64,000 bases of DNA, from NCBI GenBank assembly GCA_040772845.1, contig JAXGXG010000001.1, forward strand, positions 7,068,001 through 7,132,000. The letters run 5' to 3'. The notes under the pieces are model-generated. The model did no database searches. It was not told where the DNA came from and saw nothing but the letters and a program-made list of their open reading frames with translations. A program made the position numbers and the translations under genes. Of this stretch, positions 10,401-16,634 are shown one piece after another. Position 1 is the stretch's first letter, and each line of letters starts with the position of its first letter. The DNA comes from PWXP01 sp040772845. Lineage in GTDB: Bacteria; Planctomycetota; Planctomycetia; Pirellulales; Thermoguttaceae.

Positions 10401-12299
10401 TCTTCCGATCAACCATCAGACATCACCCCTCAAACTTCCCTCCACTGGCTTCCCTCCGGCGGCATCATGCCGGGGCAGGATACTGGGGCCATCGTCAACG
10501 CGTTGTGGGAAGGGACCGGCACGCCTGCGGGCCTGATTACGGAAATCACCTCGCTCGACGGCACGGTCAGCTATTCTTACGACTCTGCCGGCCAACTCCT
10601 CGCCGCCACCTACAGCACGGGCCAAGCGGCCGAGGCGTATTCCTACGATGCCGCCGGCAACCGCCTGACCGCCAACGGCGCGGCCTATCTCACCGGCCCC
10701 AACAACCAACTCCTGTTCGACGGCGTTTTTTCCTATTCGTACGACCCCGAGGGCAACCGTACGGCCCGGTTCATCGATGTGAACGCCAACGGCCTTCTCG
10801 ACGCAGGCGATACGGCCGTGACCACCTACGCCTGGGACCATCGCAACCGGCTTACCCGCGTCACCGACTACGACCTCTACGGCGACCCGGCCACCCGTGC
10901 CGTCGATTTTCTGTACGACGTGGAAAACCGCTGGATCGGCCGCGACGTGGACCTGGACGCCGACGGCCAAATTGACAGCCAGACCCGCTTCGCATACGAT
11001 GGAAATCAGATCGTCATGCAGTTCGACCGCGCCGCCACCACTACCGGCGACCCAACCGACCCGCTCACGATCGACCACCTCTCACACCGATATCTTTGGA
11101 ACCCCGCAGCCGTGGACCAGCTCATGGCCGACGAACAGGTAACCGATCCGGACGTTGCTGGCGATATTGTCTGGCCGCTTGTTGACCATCAGGGCACCAT
11201 TCGCGACCTGGCCGTCTACGACCCGGCCACGGATACCACCACGGTAGCCAACCATCGCACCTTCGACGCCTACGGCAACCTCCAGTCGCAAACCAACCCC
11301 ACCGTCGATTGCCTGTTCGCCTACACCGGCCGCCCCCTCGACCAGGCCACCAATCTCCAGAACAACCTCCACCGGTGGTACGACGCTTCGACGGGCCGCT
11401 GGATGAGCGAAGACCCGATTGGGTTTAAAGGGCGGGACGCGAATCTGTATGCGTATGTCGGTAATGGGCCGGTGAATGCGGTGGATCCGAGCGGGCTACA
11501 GTACCCCTTCTACAATCCAGCACTGCACGCGTATGGGCTACAGGAGTATGCGAAATGGCAAGCTGAGCGGGATGCCGCACATGAGAGACGGAGGCGATAT
11601 ATTCGCAGCTTGGGATCAGCTTCAGAACTCGAGGAGGCCTTAATGTACTTTAAGTTGGCAGCGGGTGCTTACGACCTAGTGAAAGGAGACACCTGTGTGG
11701 GATGGACAGTAGAGCATGTTGAGACCTACAAGTCCAACTACGGGTATCGTGCTGTATTGTATCGCAGAATGGAGAACGGTACCAACCAATACGTGCTTGC
11801 GTTCGCCGGGACCGATATGTTTCAGATCCCTGATTGGATTGCGAACGTCGAACAAGCAGTCGGGAAACTGACCGATCAATATGTCACCGCACATGGCGCA
11901 GCCAGCAAGTGGGCCGGGCGCTACGGCAAGGAGAATCTTCACTTGGTCGGCCATTCGTTGGGAGGAGGACTAGCCGCATCCGCCGCGATTGTTAATGGCC
12001 TTCACGCAACGACCTTTAATCCAGCGGGCGTGCATGAAAGCGCGCGCTACCGGAATCGCGAGAACTGGCCAAGACGGAATGAGCTAATCACAGCATACTG
12101 CGTATTCGGGGAAGTCCTGACGTACTCCCAGGATGACTTCTGGCTGACCAGGGGTGTGTTGCCCGACACTACCGGCAGGAAGATTGTCTTGCACCTAGGC
12201 CGTGACGCGGGCCGTGTGGAGCGGCACCTGACTGCAGCGATCGAGGAGGCTCTGCGATTGGCCTACAGAACCGTCGCGGGACGGTGGCCCGACCAATAG
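3..12299 (+). CDS. Giant LamG/FN3/PKD/RHS-repeat protein with lipase-like C-terminal tip (5' end outside window)
   Basis: The reading frame is open from base 3 and begins inside a LamG domain, so the true start lies to the left; 4098 residues are visible. Domain order by nucleotide: LamG 1 (3-625), PKD-like (630-890), LamG 2-4 (903-2790), FN3 (2800-3080), half an FN3 (3085-3210), LamG 5-6 (3219-4440), the other FN3 half (4480-4615), two more FN3 (4620-5180), alternating PKD/Ig-like and BIG2-like domains (5190-6330), an aromatic Tyr/Trp/Gly/Thr-rich region (6340-9390), RHS/YD repeats (9540-11400) closed by the core signature GRWMSEDPIGF, and a variable tip (11497-12299). Rhs proteins are cell-surface or secreted toxins whose YD shell encloses a C-terminal effector. 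Adhesion-type modules suggest surface delivery and glycan binding; this is inference. The secretion route cannot be judged without the N-terminus. Confidence 0.93.
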   Translation, partial: RQPVANWQLDETAGTVATDDSGNALTGTLVGGAQWTTEGQFGGAIDLDGNNQYVQVADSTALDNTSELTISTWVYADTLDGQARGIVSKRNGMNSQHAYSLFFYTGNKLHVYIDGAGDVFASNTVFETGRWYHIAATYDGSLPEAERVKLYVDGVLDTVAAETSSAIPNYASPLTLGSLNADYHASFDGRIDDTRIYNQALTAEAIQRVKLTPTVAITDVPATAEEGTEITLGSSIAYPDPEETYTYAWSVTKNGVAYLTGADTSFTFTPDDDASYVVALTVTDSVGYETTVTERIIVGNVAYWQFNETAGTTAYDASGNWLNGTLVGGAQWTTDGKLGGAIDLDGNNQYVEVADSNLLDNTSQLTVSTWVYADTLDGQARGIVSKRNGMNSQHAYSLFFHTGNRLHVYIDGAGDVFSSNTVFQTGRWYHVAVTYDGSLPEAERVKLYVDGKLDKVAAETSSTIPDYASNLTLGTLNADYHASLDGKLDDTRIYNQALSADAIAEQARLPVAYWKLDETEGTSAADVSGNALTGTLANGAQWTADGKVGGAIELNGNNQYVHVADSPALDATSQLTISTWVYADTLDGQARGIVSKRNGMNSQHAYSLFFHTGNRLHVYIDGAGDVFSSNTVFQTGRWYHVAVTYDGSLPEAERVKLYVDGKLDKVAAETSSAIPNYASPLTLGSLNADYQASLDGRIDETRIYNQALSAEAIAEQARLPVAQWLLDETSGASAYDTSGNGLTGTLANGAQWAMDDTLGGVIEFDGNNQYVHVGDSPALDATSQLTISTWVYADTLDGQARGIVSKRNGMNSQHAYSLFFYTDNKLHVYIDGANDVFASSTVFETGQWYHVAVTYDGSLPEAERVKLYVDGVLDTVAAETSSVIPNYASPLTLGTLNANYHASLDGRMDDTRVYNQAFDAEDIAALAVAPGAPLPPQAATNLAATVLSNTRVALAWDDNAAGEYGYLIETSTDGETFSFAGWAPLDATSHTVTGLTADTHYFFRVVAYNAGGYTPSVAIEAATEANLPITPADLEATAVGSNQVDLSWTVDPNSEQDGFRVEISTEPRDHTTQWRFDETGGTTAFDSSTSGLNGTLAGGAQWTTDGKSGGAIELDGNNQYVEIADNALLDGASELTISTWVYADTLDGQARGIVSKRSGMNSQHAYSLYFHTGNKLHVYIDGSNDVFASETVFQTGRWYHVAVTYNGNLPEDQRVKLYVDGRLDTVAAETSAAIPDYASNLTLGTLNAGYATSLDGKLDDTRIYRQALTADQIARQAQKSVAQWSLDETDGTEASDAAGNGQTGTLVGGAQWTTDGHSGGAIDLNGNGQYVQVADSAALDGASELTISTWVYADTLDGQARGIVSKRNGMNSQHAYSLFFYTDNKLHVYIDGSEDVFTSDTVFETGRWYHIAVTYDGALPEAQRVKLYVDGVLDKVAAESSEAIPNYASSLTLGTLNAGYHTSLDGRIDDTRIYRQALSAQAVASLAQPVAEPTWTLGDDGMSATVTGLLANTKYYFHVVATSTVGQSAQSNEIEVQTTPAAPTELAATDVSMGSVTLAWTAGANGQYGFRVEQSTDGGASFTEIATAWDPEFVVDNLMPNTQYAFRVRAYNAAGQSEYTTAVEITTDAATTAPTAPSGLSASQVTGAAAITLTWTDNSDNEAGFIIQQSTDGTTFTDVATTDPNCTTWTVADLLSGKQYSFRVRATNHVGDSSDSNTAAATTASVASAPYVKQAAAAADSLVTGTSTTLSVFGVNTASGADYDADNDSNLTYTWAATMLPPGATAPAFTVSGSENGTNAAKNATVTFTSAGAYWLTVTIENTVTSKSTTSSVAVTVAQTADDEGEITFAITPASASLHAGETLQFTATGIDQFGNDLDASALTWTTTAGEITPEGFFTAPEGSANVTVMVTSGSLSDTSSVTVTNAAPTVATAAEAVQVPATATAALSVLGADDAGESKLTYTWTCLVKPAGADDPTITVEGGENGTNAARNATAAFTSLGNYQFQVTVTDGGGLTVTDSVAITVVQTLTSITLAPSSPSVALGGTQQFTATGYDQFEDLMAEQPEFYFSATAGSIDAEGLYTAPSAAVPATVVVSSGGVVARADVSLTDPSPTTSARFGNTWLADWWVEALGSPETRQPRVEQASGAMAYALSTGFIVNPTATFELATPENFTDTIESSTTPTEYEWEVDGVVYTSVESTTSTLVITKTLDAYGAWTYDEVLTTTYTVTTTMDGEDFATVTGSYGYDFSAYGGGDVSAYTFAAIVSAPVVGATEEGAAVGAWTQTVGATDSITHTRNHATGARSGRRFGNGGAGMTFPSYTQDGYLYADGGHSDFDYDVDYTYDEVNGWTFSGTATTTWADSGSTSDSYTDTYDDVGDGWSYKETSGMTSKDKWSYSYTLNHAIQSDGSWQATSGSGGSEGSGSWTWSYRGGGNYWPAAPDEELCGKFTDEGADTTTYEYETTATWSDGKWHETGAGQVSDSGHTHYTYQGEGSFSSDDGDGSQSEKGYERTEYSATVDYTFTEGHWNYASGTADYSEKWSDRWDYSVTDLSGDIETKGWDEAYEKYDEDYTLDTERGRWQMTDVGVRGNGKYGYRQTTTNPIPYTADGEHGGNDWSVEGTYTANQGGGVEYAYWGTGEKVFDLWFYDGQGSVTSYTTSGSSYSGEGEYGVDDEDVNGTVTAKGHDQLRSEATTDYVLDAFFGTWEVDQHRRVTAGVGGSDWGYSATGTYDSGYITDGACSSGAGDHTSYDYRIVTDKTEGGWGCNEADSYSLWSQSTSEHSSYSGSGSYSRSLDDGTIEGTVQEDGDSQAETSYTTHSSLNADGTWNDPTVTVKSTGNRSGNWSYSGDGTYDSDYLPSDYEGSIEEQGSEHFTDEWSTEKGRREYTTWGSSEYSYSAAGSGGGDDASGYWTFSADESGNGNYAHQEQDVWRFSTGQGWTKVAERNTASGNSEASVTKDQFSQMGDEPYVWSTTDYQFNNQSTSELSLDTRSTRNAAGILTPVGSLSNVKTSSGTCIFDGEYGIYTGDPDVSYRMDEYGVGENGCREEESTTYHADGTQTSDSTCTNHVRGENTYNGTTPDYPYGYPYDTTVSTPGFLYTNDAFVSGTAPMSGYSGGLSHSFTTANPPAMMSMSGESGQTTLGMAASGATLLSAPAATSSYAATGLFAAPAAATGTAASSGLLNLGFATFDAGGRVASVANGNGSNTRFTYDSGGNLATVLDAVGNMTQWVYDAEGQVTEEINPLGDSRYYGYNEDGTLARYTDRNGRVRVYEYDGQQRVTAEIWYANAADADAAANPVNTIHFAYDDAGRITSEWDDLSSVTYVYTDSGLLAGTTQAHVGGPTVVLAYGHNDAGLRTSTAGTIDGVADYVDEYAYDSEGRLVAIAQYGAAGSSAVADKQITLAYNDQGLLATVARYTDGNLAVLAQYSYDSASRLTALVYSQGETILASYAWTYDTAADSVPSSSDQPSDITPQTSLHWLPSGGIMPGQDTGAIVNALWEGTGTPAGLITEITSLDGTVSYSYDSAGQLLAATYSTGQAAEAYSYDAAGNRLTANGAAYLTGPNNQLLFDGVFSYSYDPEGNRTARFIDVNANGLLDAGDTAVTTYAWDHRNRLTRVTDYDLYGDPATRAVDFLYDVENRWIGRDVDLDADGQIDSQTRFAYDGNQIVMQFDRAATTTGDPTDPLTIDHLSHRYLWNPAAVDQLMADEQVTDPDVAGDIVWPLVDHQGTIRDLAVYDPATDTTTVANHRTFDAYGNLQSQTNPTVDCLFAYTGRPLDQATNLQNNLHRWYDASTGRWMSEDPIGFKGRDANLYAYVGNGPVNAVDPSGLQYPFYNPALHAYGLQEYAKWQAERDAAHERRRRYIRSLGSASELEEALMYFKLAAGAYDLVKGDTCVGWTVEHVETYKSNYGYRAVLYRRMENGTNQYVLAFAGTDMFQIPDWIANVEQAVGKLTDQYVTAHGAASKWAGRYGKENLHLVGHSLGGGLAASAAIVNGLHATTFNPAGVHESARYRNRENWPRRNELITAYCVFGEVLTYSQDDFWLTRGVLPDTTGRKIVLHLGRDAGRVERHLTAAIEEALRLAYRTVAGRWPDQ
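7400..8720 (+). repeat. Degenerate ~60-70-residue aromatic repeat in the giant protein
   Basis: Within the Tyr/Trp/Gly-rich region a motif of the form Y-[SQ]-G-x-G-x-[YF], then an acidic turn, then a G-x-W or similar element recurs. Examples are YQGEGSF (near 7472), YSGEGEY (near 7993), YSATGTY (near 8177), YSGSGSY (near 8357) and YSGDGTY (near 8542). Each is followed some 35-45 residues later by an element such as EGHW, FGTW, GGW or DGTW. I do not recognise the family. It looks like an all-beta repeat preceding the RHS shell. Confidence 0.6.
11497..12299 (+). other. Variable Rhs tip: class-3 lipase-like alpha/beta-hydrolase domain
   Basis: After the conserved RHS end (NAVDPSGL) the sequence switches to about 267 residues with less GC-rich codons. 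It holds VLAFAGTDMFQIPDW, the usual strand-plus-GT element of lipase class 3, then HLVGHSLGGGLAASAAI, a nucleophile elbow with Ser at about base 11955. Candidate Asp and His lie in the last 70 residues (YSQDDFW, VERHLTAAI), not assigned with certainty. The family hydrolyses acylglycerols or phospholipids, so an antibacterial membrane-lipid toxin is the natural reading; the substrate is inferred. Confidence 0.75.
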
Positions 12300-12441
12300 A
12301 AGACGACCGAGTCGATCGCATCGCCGACATGACTGGGACGCTCGACTTGCCGCCAGACACTAACTGCACCACTCTACAATTATGGTGGGGTCTTACTCAC
12401 CACATATCACAATCGTCACATCGCCCTCGAGGAGAGTCAAT

Positions 12442-13875
12442 ATGCGCTCGATTCACGTACACAGCCATCACGTTGGGATGTCTGTAATATACGGACTACT
12501 GCCGTTTCGCTTTGGGTCCGCAGTTCCAGTTTTGCTCTTGCCGTTCTGCGTTGTTCTTCTGGGTTCCTGTGGGCGCTCCACTGGGAAAGATGCATGCATG
12601 CCCATCCACGTCTCGCCATTCTACAATTCAGAGGGCACACGGGTTGCGGTGGGCAAATACAGCGACCAACTTGCCCGTGCAGATGCCAGCAGTATCGGAA
12701 AGACAATCGCTGCGATGAAGTCGGACTGGAATGAGTTGCGTCCCGAGGCGATGTATGTTGCAGCCATTCGGTTGTTCGACCTGGGCCTCCAGGACGAGGC
12801 CGTGTATTGGTTCTACTCGGCACAGTATCGAGCAAGGTTGTTTCAGACGCTTTCCGATCCGGACCAGGTCGACCCGACGGCAGGCGAGGTATTTGAACTC
12901 GGCCACGCCTACAGTGCGTTCTTTCAGCTTGTGGGACCACACATCAACCCGTACGCCTTCAGGAATCCCAAGAAGCTGGCCGAGACCATAGCGCAGGTTC
13001 GGACCGAGGGCAAGACGATTCCCGATTTCACCAAGCTGTACCCGAGTGTCGCCTTTGTGGAAACGGCAAAATGGGAAAACCTCAACCAGGAAGTTAGCGC
13101 GGGGATAAGCGAACTGTTGGAACTCATCAAGGAGCAGGCTGCTGCTTCTCCCGACGGCGTACCCGCGGATGTCCCCGATGACGATGATGGACAGATGCAT
13201 CCCCGTCGAGTATGGTCCGACCCCCAGGTGGCTGCGCTGGCGATAGCTGCACAAGAGGGGGATGTGGGCGAGATCGACCGCTTGGTTGCAGCCGGCGTTG
13301 ACGTGAACACCAAGGGGCTGATGTGGCATACGCCCCTCTACTGGACGCTACAGGCGGAAAACAAGCCGGGGTTCAAACGCCTCCTGGAGCATGGCGCCAA
13401 CCCAAACACCGAGACGCGAACAGGCGATTCCGTCGTTCACCTTGCTGCGGAGCGGGCTGACGATTCCGAGTGGCTTGAACTGGCGCTAAAGCATGGCGGC
13501 GATCCGAATCTGCCGCGTTTGCACGACAAGGCTGTCCCCAACAGGCCACCCATTTTTGATGCGATGCTCCACCAAAACCTCCATGGCGTTCGGCTACTAA
13601 TCAAGGCTGGCGCGAACATAGAACAGTTAAATGAACAAGGTTGTACGCCTTTGGAACAAGCCGTTCGCGGGTTGGATTTCGACATTGCATGTTTGCTTCT
13701 GGAAGCTGGAGCAGACTATCGTGTTGAGGCAGGGGGTGGCAAGGACATTGCCGCGATGATAAAGGAAGCGTCATTCCTTGAGGGACCACAGACAGTCTGG
13801 CAGAAAAAGGCTATTGAGTTCATTGAGCAGGACGCCAAGGAGAATGCACCACCCCATCCAAGCAATACAAAGTAG
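12442..13875 (+). CDS. Ankyrin-repeat lipoprotein, candidate immunity protein for the lipase tip
   Basis: 477 residues. Start ATG at 12442 is chosen because GAGGAGAG sits about 6 bases upstream; an in-frame ATG at 12382 lacks a ribosome site. The N-terminus has a hydrophobic stretch (VPVLLLPFCVVLLGSC) ending in a lipobox-like LGSC, so a lipid-anchored envelope protein is likely, though the n-region is long and His-rich. The C-terminal third (13215-13790) has four to five ankyrin repeats, e.g. GDVGEIDRLVAAGVDVNTKG, LLEHGANPNTET, LIKAGANIEQLN and LLLEAGADYRVE. The middle is alpha-helical without a known domain. It lies 142 bases after the Rhs gene on the same strand, where immunity genes normally sit, and ankyrin proteins are known immunity partners of polymorphic toxins. 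The immunity role is inference from position. Confidence 0.8.
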   Translation: MRSIHVHSHHVGMSVIYGLLPFRFGSAVPVLLLPFCVVLLGSCGRSTGKDACMPIHVSPFYNSEGTRVAVGKYSDQLARADASSIGKTIAAMKSDWNELRPEAMYVAAIRLFDLGLQDEAVYWFYSAQYRARLFQTLSDPDQVDPTAGEVFELGHAYSAFFQLVGPHINPYAFRNPKKLAETIAQVRTEGKTIPDFTKLYPSVAFVETAKWENLNQEVSAGISELLELIKEQAAASPDGVPADVPDDDDGQMHPRRVWSDPQVAALAIAAQEGDVGEIDRLVAAGVDVNTKGLMWHTPLYWTLQAENKPGFKRLLEHGANPNTETRTGDSVVHLAAERADDSEWLELALKHGGDPNLPRLHDKAVPNRPPIFDAMLHQNLHGVRLLIKAGANIEQLNEQGCTPLEQAVRGLDFDIACLLLEAGADYRVEAGGGKDIAAMIKEASFLEGPQTVWQKKAIEFIEQDAKENAPPHPSNTK

Positions 13876-13887
13876 GACATTCAGCGT

Positions 13888-13913
13888 GTAAAGGGGTCGG
13901 GTATCTTTACCCG
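13888..13913 (+). repeat. REP-like hairpin at the 5' edge of orphan Rhs 1
   Basis: CGGGTA (13898-13903), loop TCTT, TACCCG (13908-13913) form a perfect 6-bp stem preceded by gtaaaggggt. The same sequence recurs at 16608-16634. The last G of the hairpin is the G of the GTG that opens the orphan Rhs frame. RHS-core homology begins immediately after it. Confidence 0.75.
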
Positions 13914-15964
13914 TGGCCTACGCGTATAGCGACGCCGGCTTGCGCACCAGCACGGCCCCAACCATCGACGGTGTGGCCGACTACGTGGATGAGTATGCGT
14001 ACGACTGCGAGGGCCGGCTCGTCTCCATCGCCCAGTACGGCGCGGCAGGCAGCAGCGCCGTGGCCGACAAGCAGATCAGCCTCGGCTGCAACGACCAGGG
14101 CCTCTTGGCCACCGTCACCCGCTACACCGATGGCAATCTGGCCGTCCAGGCCCAATACACCTATGATTCCGCCGGGCGACTCACCGCGCTGGTCTACTCG
14201 CAAGGCGAAACCATCCTCGCCTCCTACGCCTGGACGTACGACACCGCGGCCGATTCCGTCCCATCCTCTTCCGATCAACCATCAGACATCAACCCTCAAA
14301 CTTCGCTCCAATGGCTTCCCTCCGGCGGTATCATGCCGGGGCAGGATACCACGGCAATCGTCGATGCCCTGTGGGAAGGCACCGCTACGGCTGCGAGCCT
14401 GATTACGGAAATGACCTCGGTCGACGGCGCCGCCACGTATACGTACGACGGCGCCGGACAGCTCGTCTCGGTCACGTACACCACGGGCCAGACGGACGAA
14501 ACCTACGCCTACGACGCCAACGGGAACCGTATTACCGCGGGCGGTGCCACGTACATCACCGGCACGAACAACCAACTGCTGTACGACGGCGTCTATTCCT
14601 ATCTGTATGACCCCGAAGGCAATCGCACGGCCCGGTTCATCGATAGCAACGCCAACGGCCTTCTCGACGCAGGCGATATGGCCGCGACCACCTACGCCTG
14701 GGATCATCGCAACCGCCTTACCTGCGTCACGGACTACGACCTCTACGGCGACCCGGCCACCCGTGCCGTCGATTACCTGTACGACGTGGAAAACCGCTGG
14801 ATCGGCCGGGACGTAGACCTGGACGCAGACGGCATCATTGACACCCGCACCCGGTTCGCATACGATGGAAATCAGATCGTGTTGCAGTTCGACCGCGCCG
14901 CCGCTCCCACCGGCGACCCGGCCGACCCGCTCACGGTCGACGACCTTTCACACCGTTACCTCTGGGACCCCGCAGCCGTGGACCAGCTCATGGCCGACGA
15001 ACAGGTAACCGATCCGGACATTGCCGGGGATATCGTCTGGCCGCTTGGCAACCATCAGGGCACCATCCGCGACCTGGCCGTCTACGACCCGGCCACCGAC
15101 GCCACCACCGTCGTCAACCATCGCACCTTCGATGCTTACGGCAACCTCCAGTCGCAGACCACCACCGCCGTCGACTGCCTCTTCGCCTATACCGGCCGTC
15201 CCCTCGACCAGACAACCGGGCTCCAGAACAACCTCCATCGTTGGTACGACCCGGCCGTCGGGCGGTGGATGAGTGAGGACCCGATTGGGTTTGAAGGGCG
15301 GGATGGGAATCTGTATGTGTATGTGGGTAATGGGCCGGTGAATGCGAGGGATCCGAGTGGACTGATAAGCTTTTTTGATAAGCAGTTGTCAACGTTCGAA
15401 TCCACAGAGCGCTTTCTCGTAGCAATTGGAAAACCGCGCGGTGTCACAGACATATCCAAGACATCAAGACTCGGTAAGCTCACCATCACAAAACGTGTTC
15501 CGAGCAAGGGAGACGTGTATCTTTCCGGGCCCTATTCGGCACAGAACATTTCAATGCCAATGCAGACGCGATACGAACGCCGCCGTATAGATGAGCGTCT
15601 CTACCTACGTGAAGTGAAATTTCAGATTACGGAGGTATATAATGTTTGGGAAATCATAGAAGTAGTAGCCAATACAGATGGCACGTACACTTGCAGAGCC
15701 AAGCTTGTGGAACGGTTGGCAGTGGTAAACAAATCCACTTGGGCTGTCTATCGCTACAGAGAAAGGTTCACCGATATGATGGACGAAACTCCAAATCAGT
15801 CTCTCTGGACACTTTTCCCAAATCGGCACGACACATTTCGCCCCAAAGCTGTTTCCGCAGATTCATGGCTTTACCTGAAGCTCTACCCCAAAACATCTTA
15901 CCGGATTCTACCTGGATATGAAGGGAGAATACCACCGACAGCACTGGAACGGCACGAAGACTGA
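13913..15964 (+). CDS. Orphan Rhs core plus unknown tip (displaced cassette 1)
   Basis: 683 residues from GTG at 13913. About the first 480 match the last part of the RHS core of the giant gene, nearly identical at DNA level in places (compare 14221-14340 with 10351-10470), and end with GRWMSEDPIGFEGRD and NARDPSGL. The remaining ~200 residues (15362-15964) form an unrelated tip, lower in GC, with no motif I recognise. There is no signal peptide, no N-terminal delivery region and no Shine-Dalgarno before the GTG, only a REP hairpin. It is therefore best read as a silent tip cassette that could be recombined into the full-length gene, as described for orphan rhs-CT modules. Expression on its own is doubtful. 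Confidence 0.8.
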   Translation: MAYAYSDAGLRTSTAPTIDGVADYVDEYAYDCEGRLVSIAQYGAAGSSAVADKQISLGCNDQGLLATVTRYTDGNLAVQAQYTYDSAGRLTALVYSQGETILASYAWTYDTAADSVPSSSDQPSDINPQTSLQWLPSGGIMPGQDTTAIVDALWEGTATAASLITEMTSVDGAATYTYDGAGQLVSVTYTTGQTDETYAYDANGNRITAGGATYITGTNNQLLYDGVYSYLYDPEGNRTARFIDSNANGLLDAGDMAATTYAWDHRNRLTCVTDYDLYGDPATRAVDYLYDVENRWIGRDVDLDADGIIDTRTRFAYDGNQIVLQFDRAAAPTGDPADPLTVDDLSHRYLWDPAAVDQLMADEQVTDPDIAGDIVWPLGNHQGTIRDLAVYDPATDATTVVNHRTFDAYGNLQSQTTTAVDCLFAYTGRPLDQTTGLQNNLHRWYDPAVGRWMSEDPIGFEGRDGNLYVYVGNGPVNARDPSGLISFFDKQLSTFESTERFLVAIGKPRGVTDISKTSRLGKLTITKRVPSKGDVYLSGPYSAQNISMPMQTRYERRRIDERLYLREVKFQITEVYNVWEIIEVVANTDGTYTCRAKLVERLAVVNKSTWAVYRYRERFTDMMDETPNQSLWTLFPNRHDTFRPKAVSADSWLYLKLYPKTSYRILPGYEGRIPPTALERHED

Positions 15965-16030
15965 TTCCCCATTTGACACGGTTATGCCTTCACACTCCCC
16001 CGCGGAATCCAGAAGCCCGAGGAGCTTCTC

Positions 16031-16507
16031 ATGACTGTTTCCGAGAAGTGGACTTTACCGGCAGGTATTCTTGGCTTGGTGGCGATACTTGTCGTGATAT
16101 TGCCAATGCAAGTCGCCAGACTCAATTGGCTGTACCAAGAAGAACAGGCCGTGATAGACTACATATGTATGTATGGGTTTGAGTGGAATCTTGAGTATGA
16201 TTGGCTCGGAAGAATTAGGAAGCTCGAAAGCAGAACTCCGACGGTTTACAATGCCCATATGGCGCCAGCAATTGCGAAGCTCTCTTATGTCGAAGTGCTG
16301 GATTTCCATGGATCGAGTGATCTTAACGATTTCAGTTTGGAGTATTTCAGTAAACTCCCGCGATTGCGCAGCCTGAACGTTGAAAACACCCGTGTTACGA
16401 GTGAAGGAGTTGCTGCGTTTCGCAAGCAGGCACCTGGATGTGATATCAGGGTGACAGAGGGACTGTTAGGGGCAGAAAAGGGCATCTCGGGGTCAGGGGG
16501 CAATTAA
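16031..16507 (+). CDS. Small membrane-anchored LRR protein, possible partner of orphan tip 1
   Basis: 158 residues. GAGGAG lies about 8 bases before the ATG. One N-terminal membrane segment (PAGILGLVAILVVILP, residues ~10-27) is followed by a short leucine-rich repeat region: YVEVLDFHGSSDLNDFSLEY, LPRLRSLNVENTRVTSEGV, then APGCDIR, the usual end of planctomycete LRR proteins. It lies 66 bases after orphan Rhs 1, where an immunity gene would be. The last few codons run into a dispersed repeat (from 16500), so the natural C-terminus may have been changed. The immunity role is positional inference only. Confidence 0.65.
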   Translation: MTVSEKWTLPAGILGLVAILVVILPMQVARLNWLYQEEQAVIDYICMYGFEWNLEYDWLGRIRKLESRTPTVYNAHMAPAIAKLSYVEVLDFHGSSDLNDFSLEYFSKLPRLRSLNVENTRVTSEGVAAFRKQAPGCDIRVTEGLLGAEKGISGSGGN

Positions 16508-16590
16508 ACGGGACAGGTCCAATATTGACATGTCGGGCGAGTCAGAGCACCGGGCGGGAGAAGGTTCGTACCTTCTTTGGCGATCTTCAG
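16500..16590 (+). repeat. Dispersed REP-like repeat block
   Basis: Two parts recur elsewhere. ACGGGACAGGTCCAAT with its upstream gcaatta (16500-16523) matches 21721-21744. The block from tgacatgtcgggcg to gcgatcttc (from about 16527) matches 25977-26040 with one or two changes. It contains the hairpin GAAGGT-TCGT-ACCTTC (16560-16575). Confidence 0.75.
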
Positions 16591-16607
16591 ACGCGTAAAG
16601 GGAGACG

Positions 16608-16634
16608 CGTAAAGGGGTCGGGTATCTTTACCCG
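16608..16634 (+). repeat. REP-like hairpin at the 5' edge of orphan Rhs 2
   Basis: Second copy of the 13888 element: CGGGTA (16619-16624), TCTT, TACCCG (16629-16634), again ending on the G of the opening GTG. Two tandem acgcgtaaaggg units lie just before it. Confidence 0.75.
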
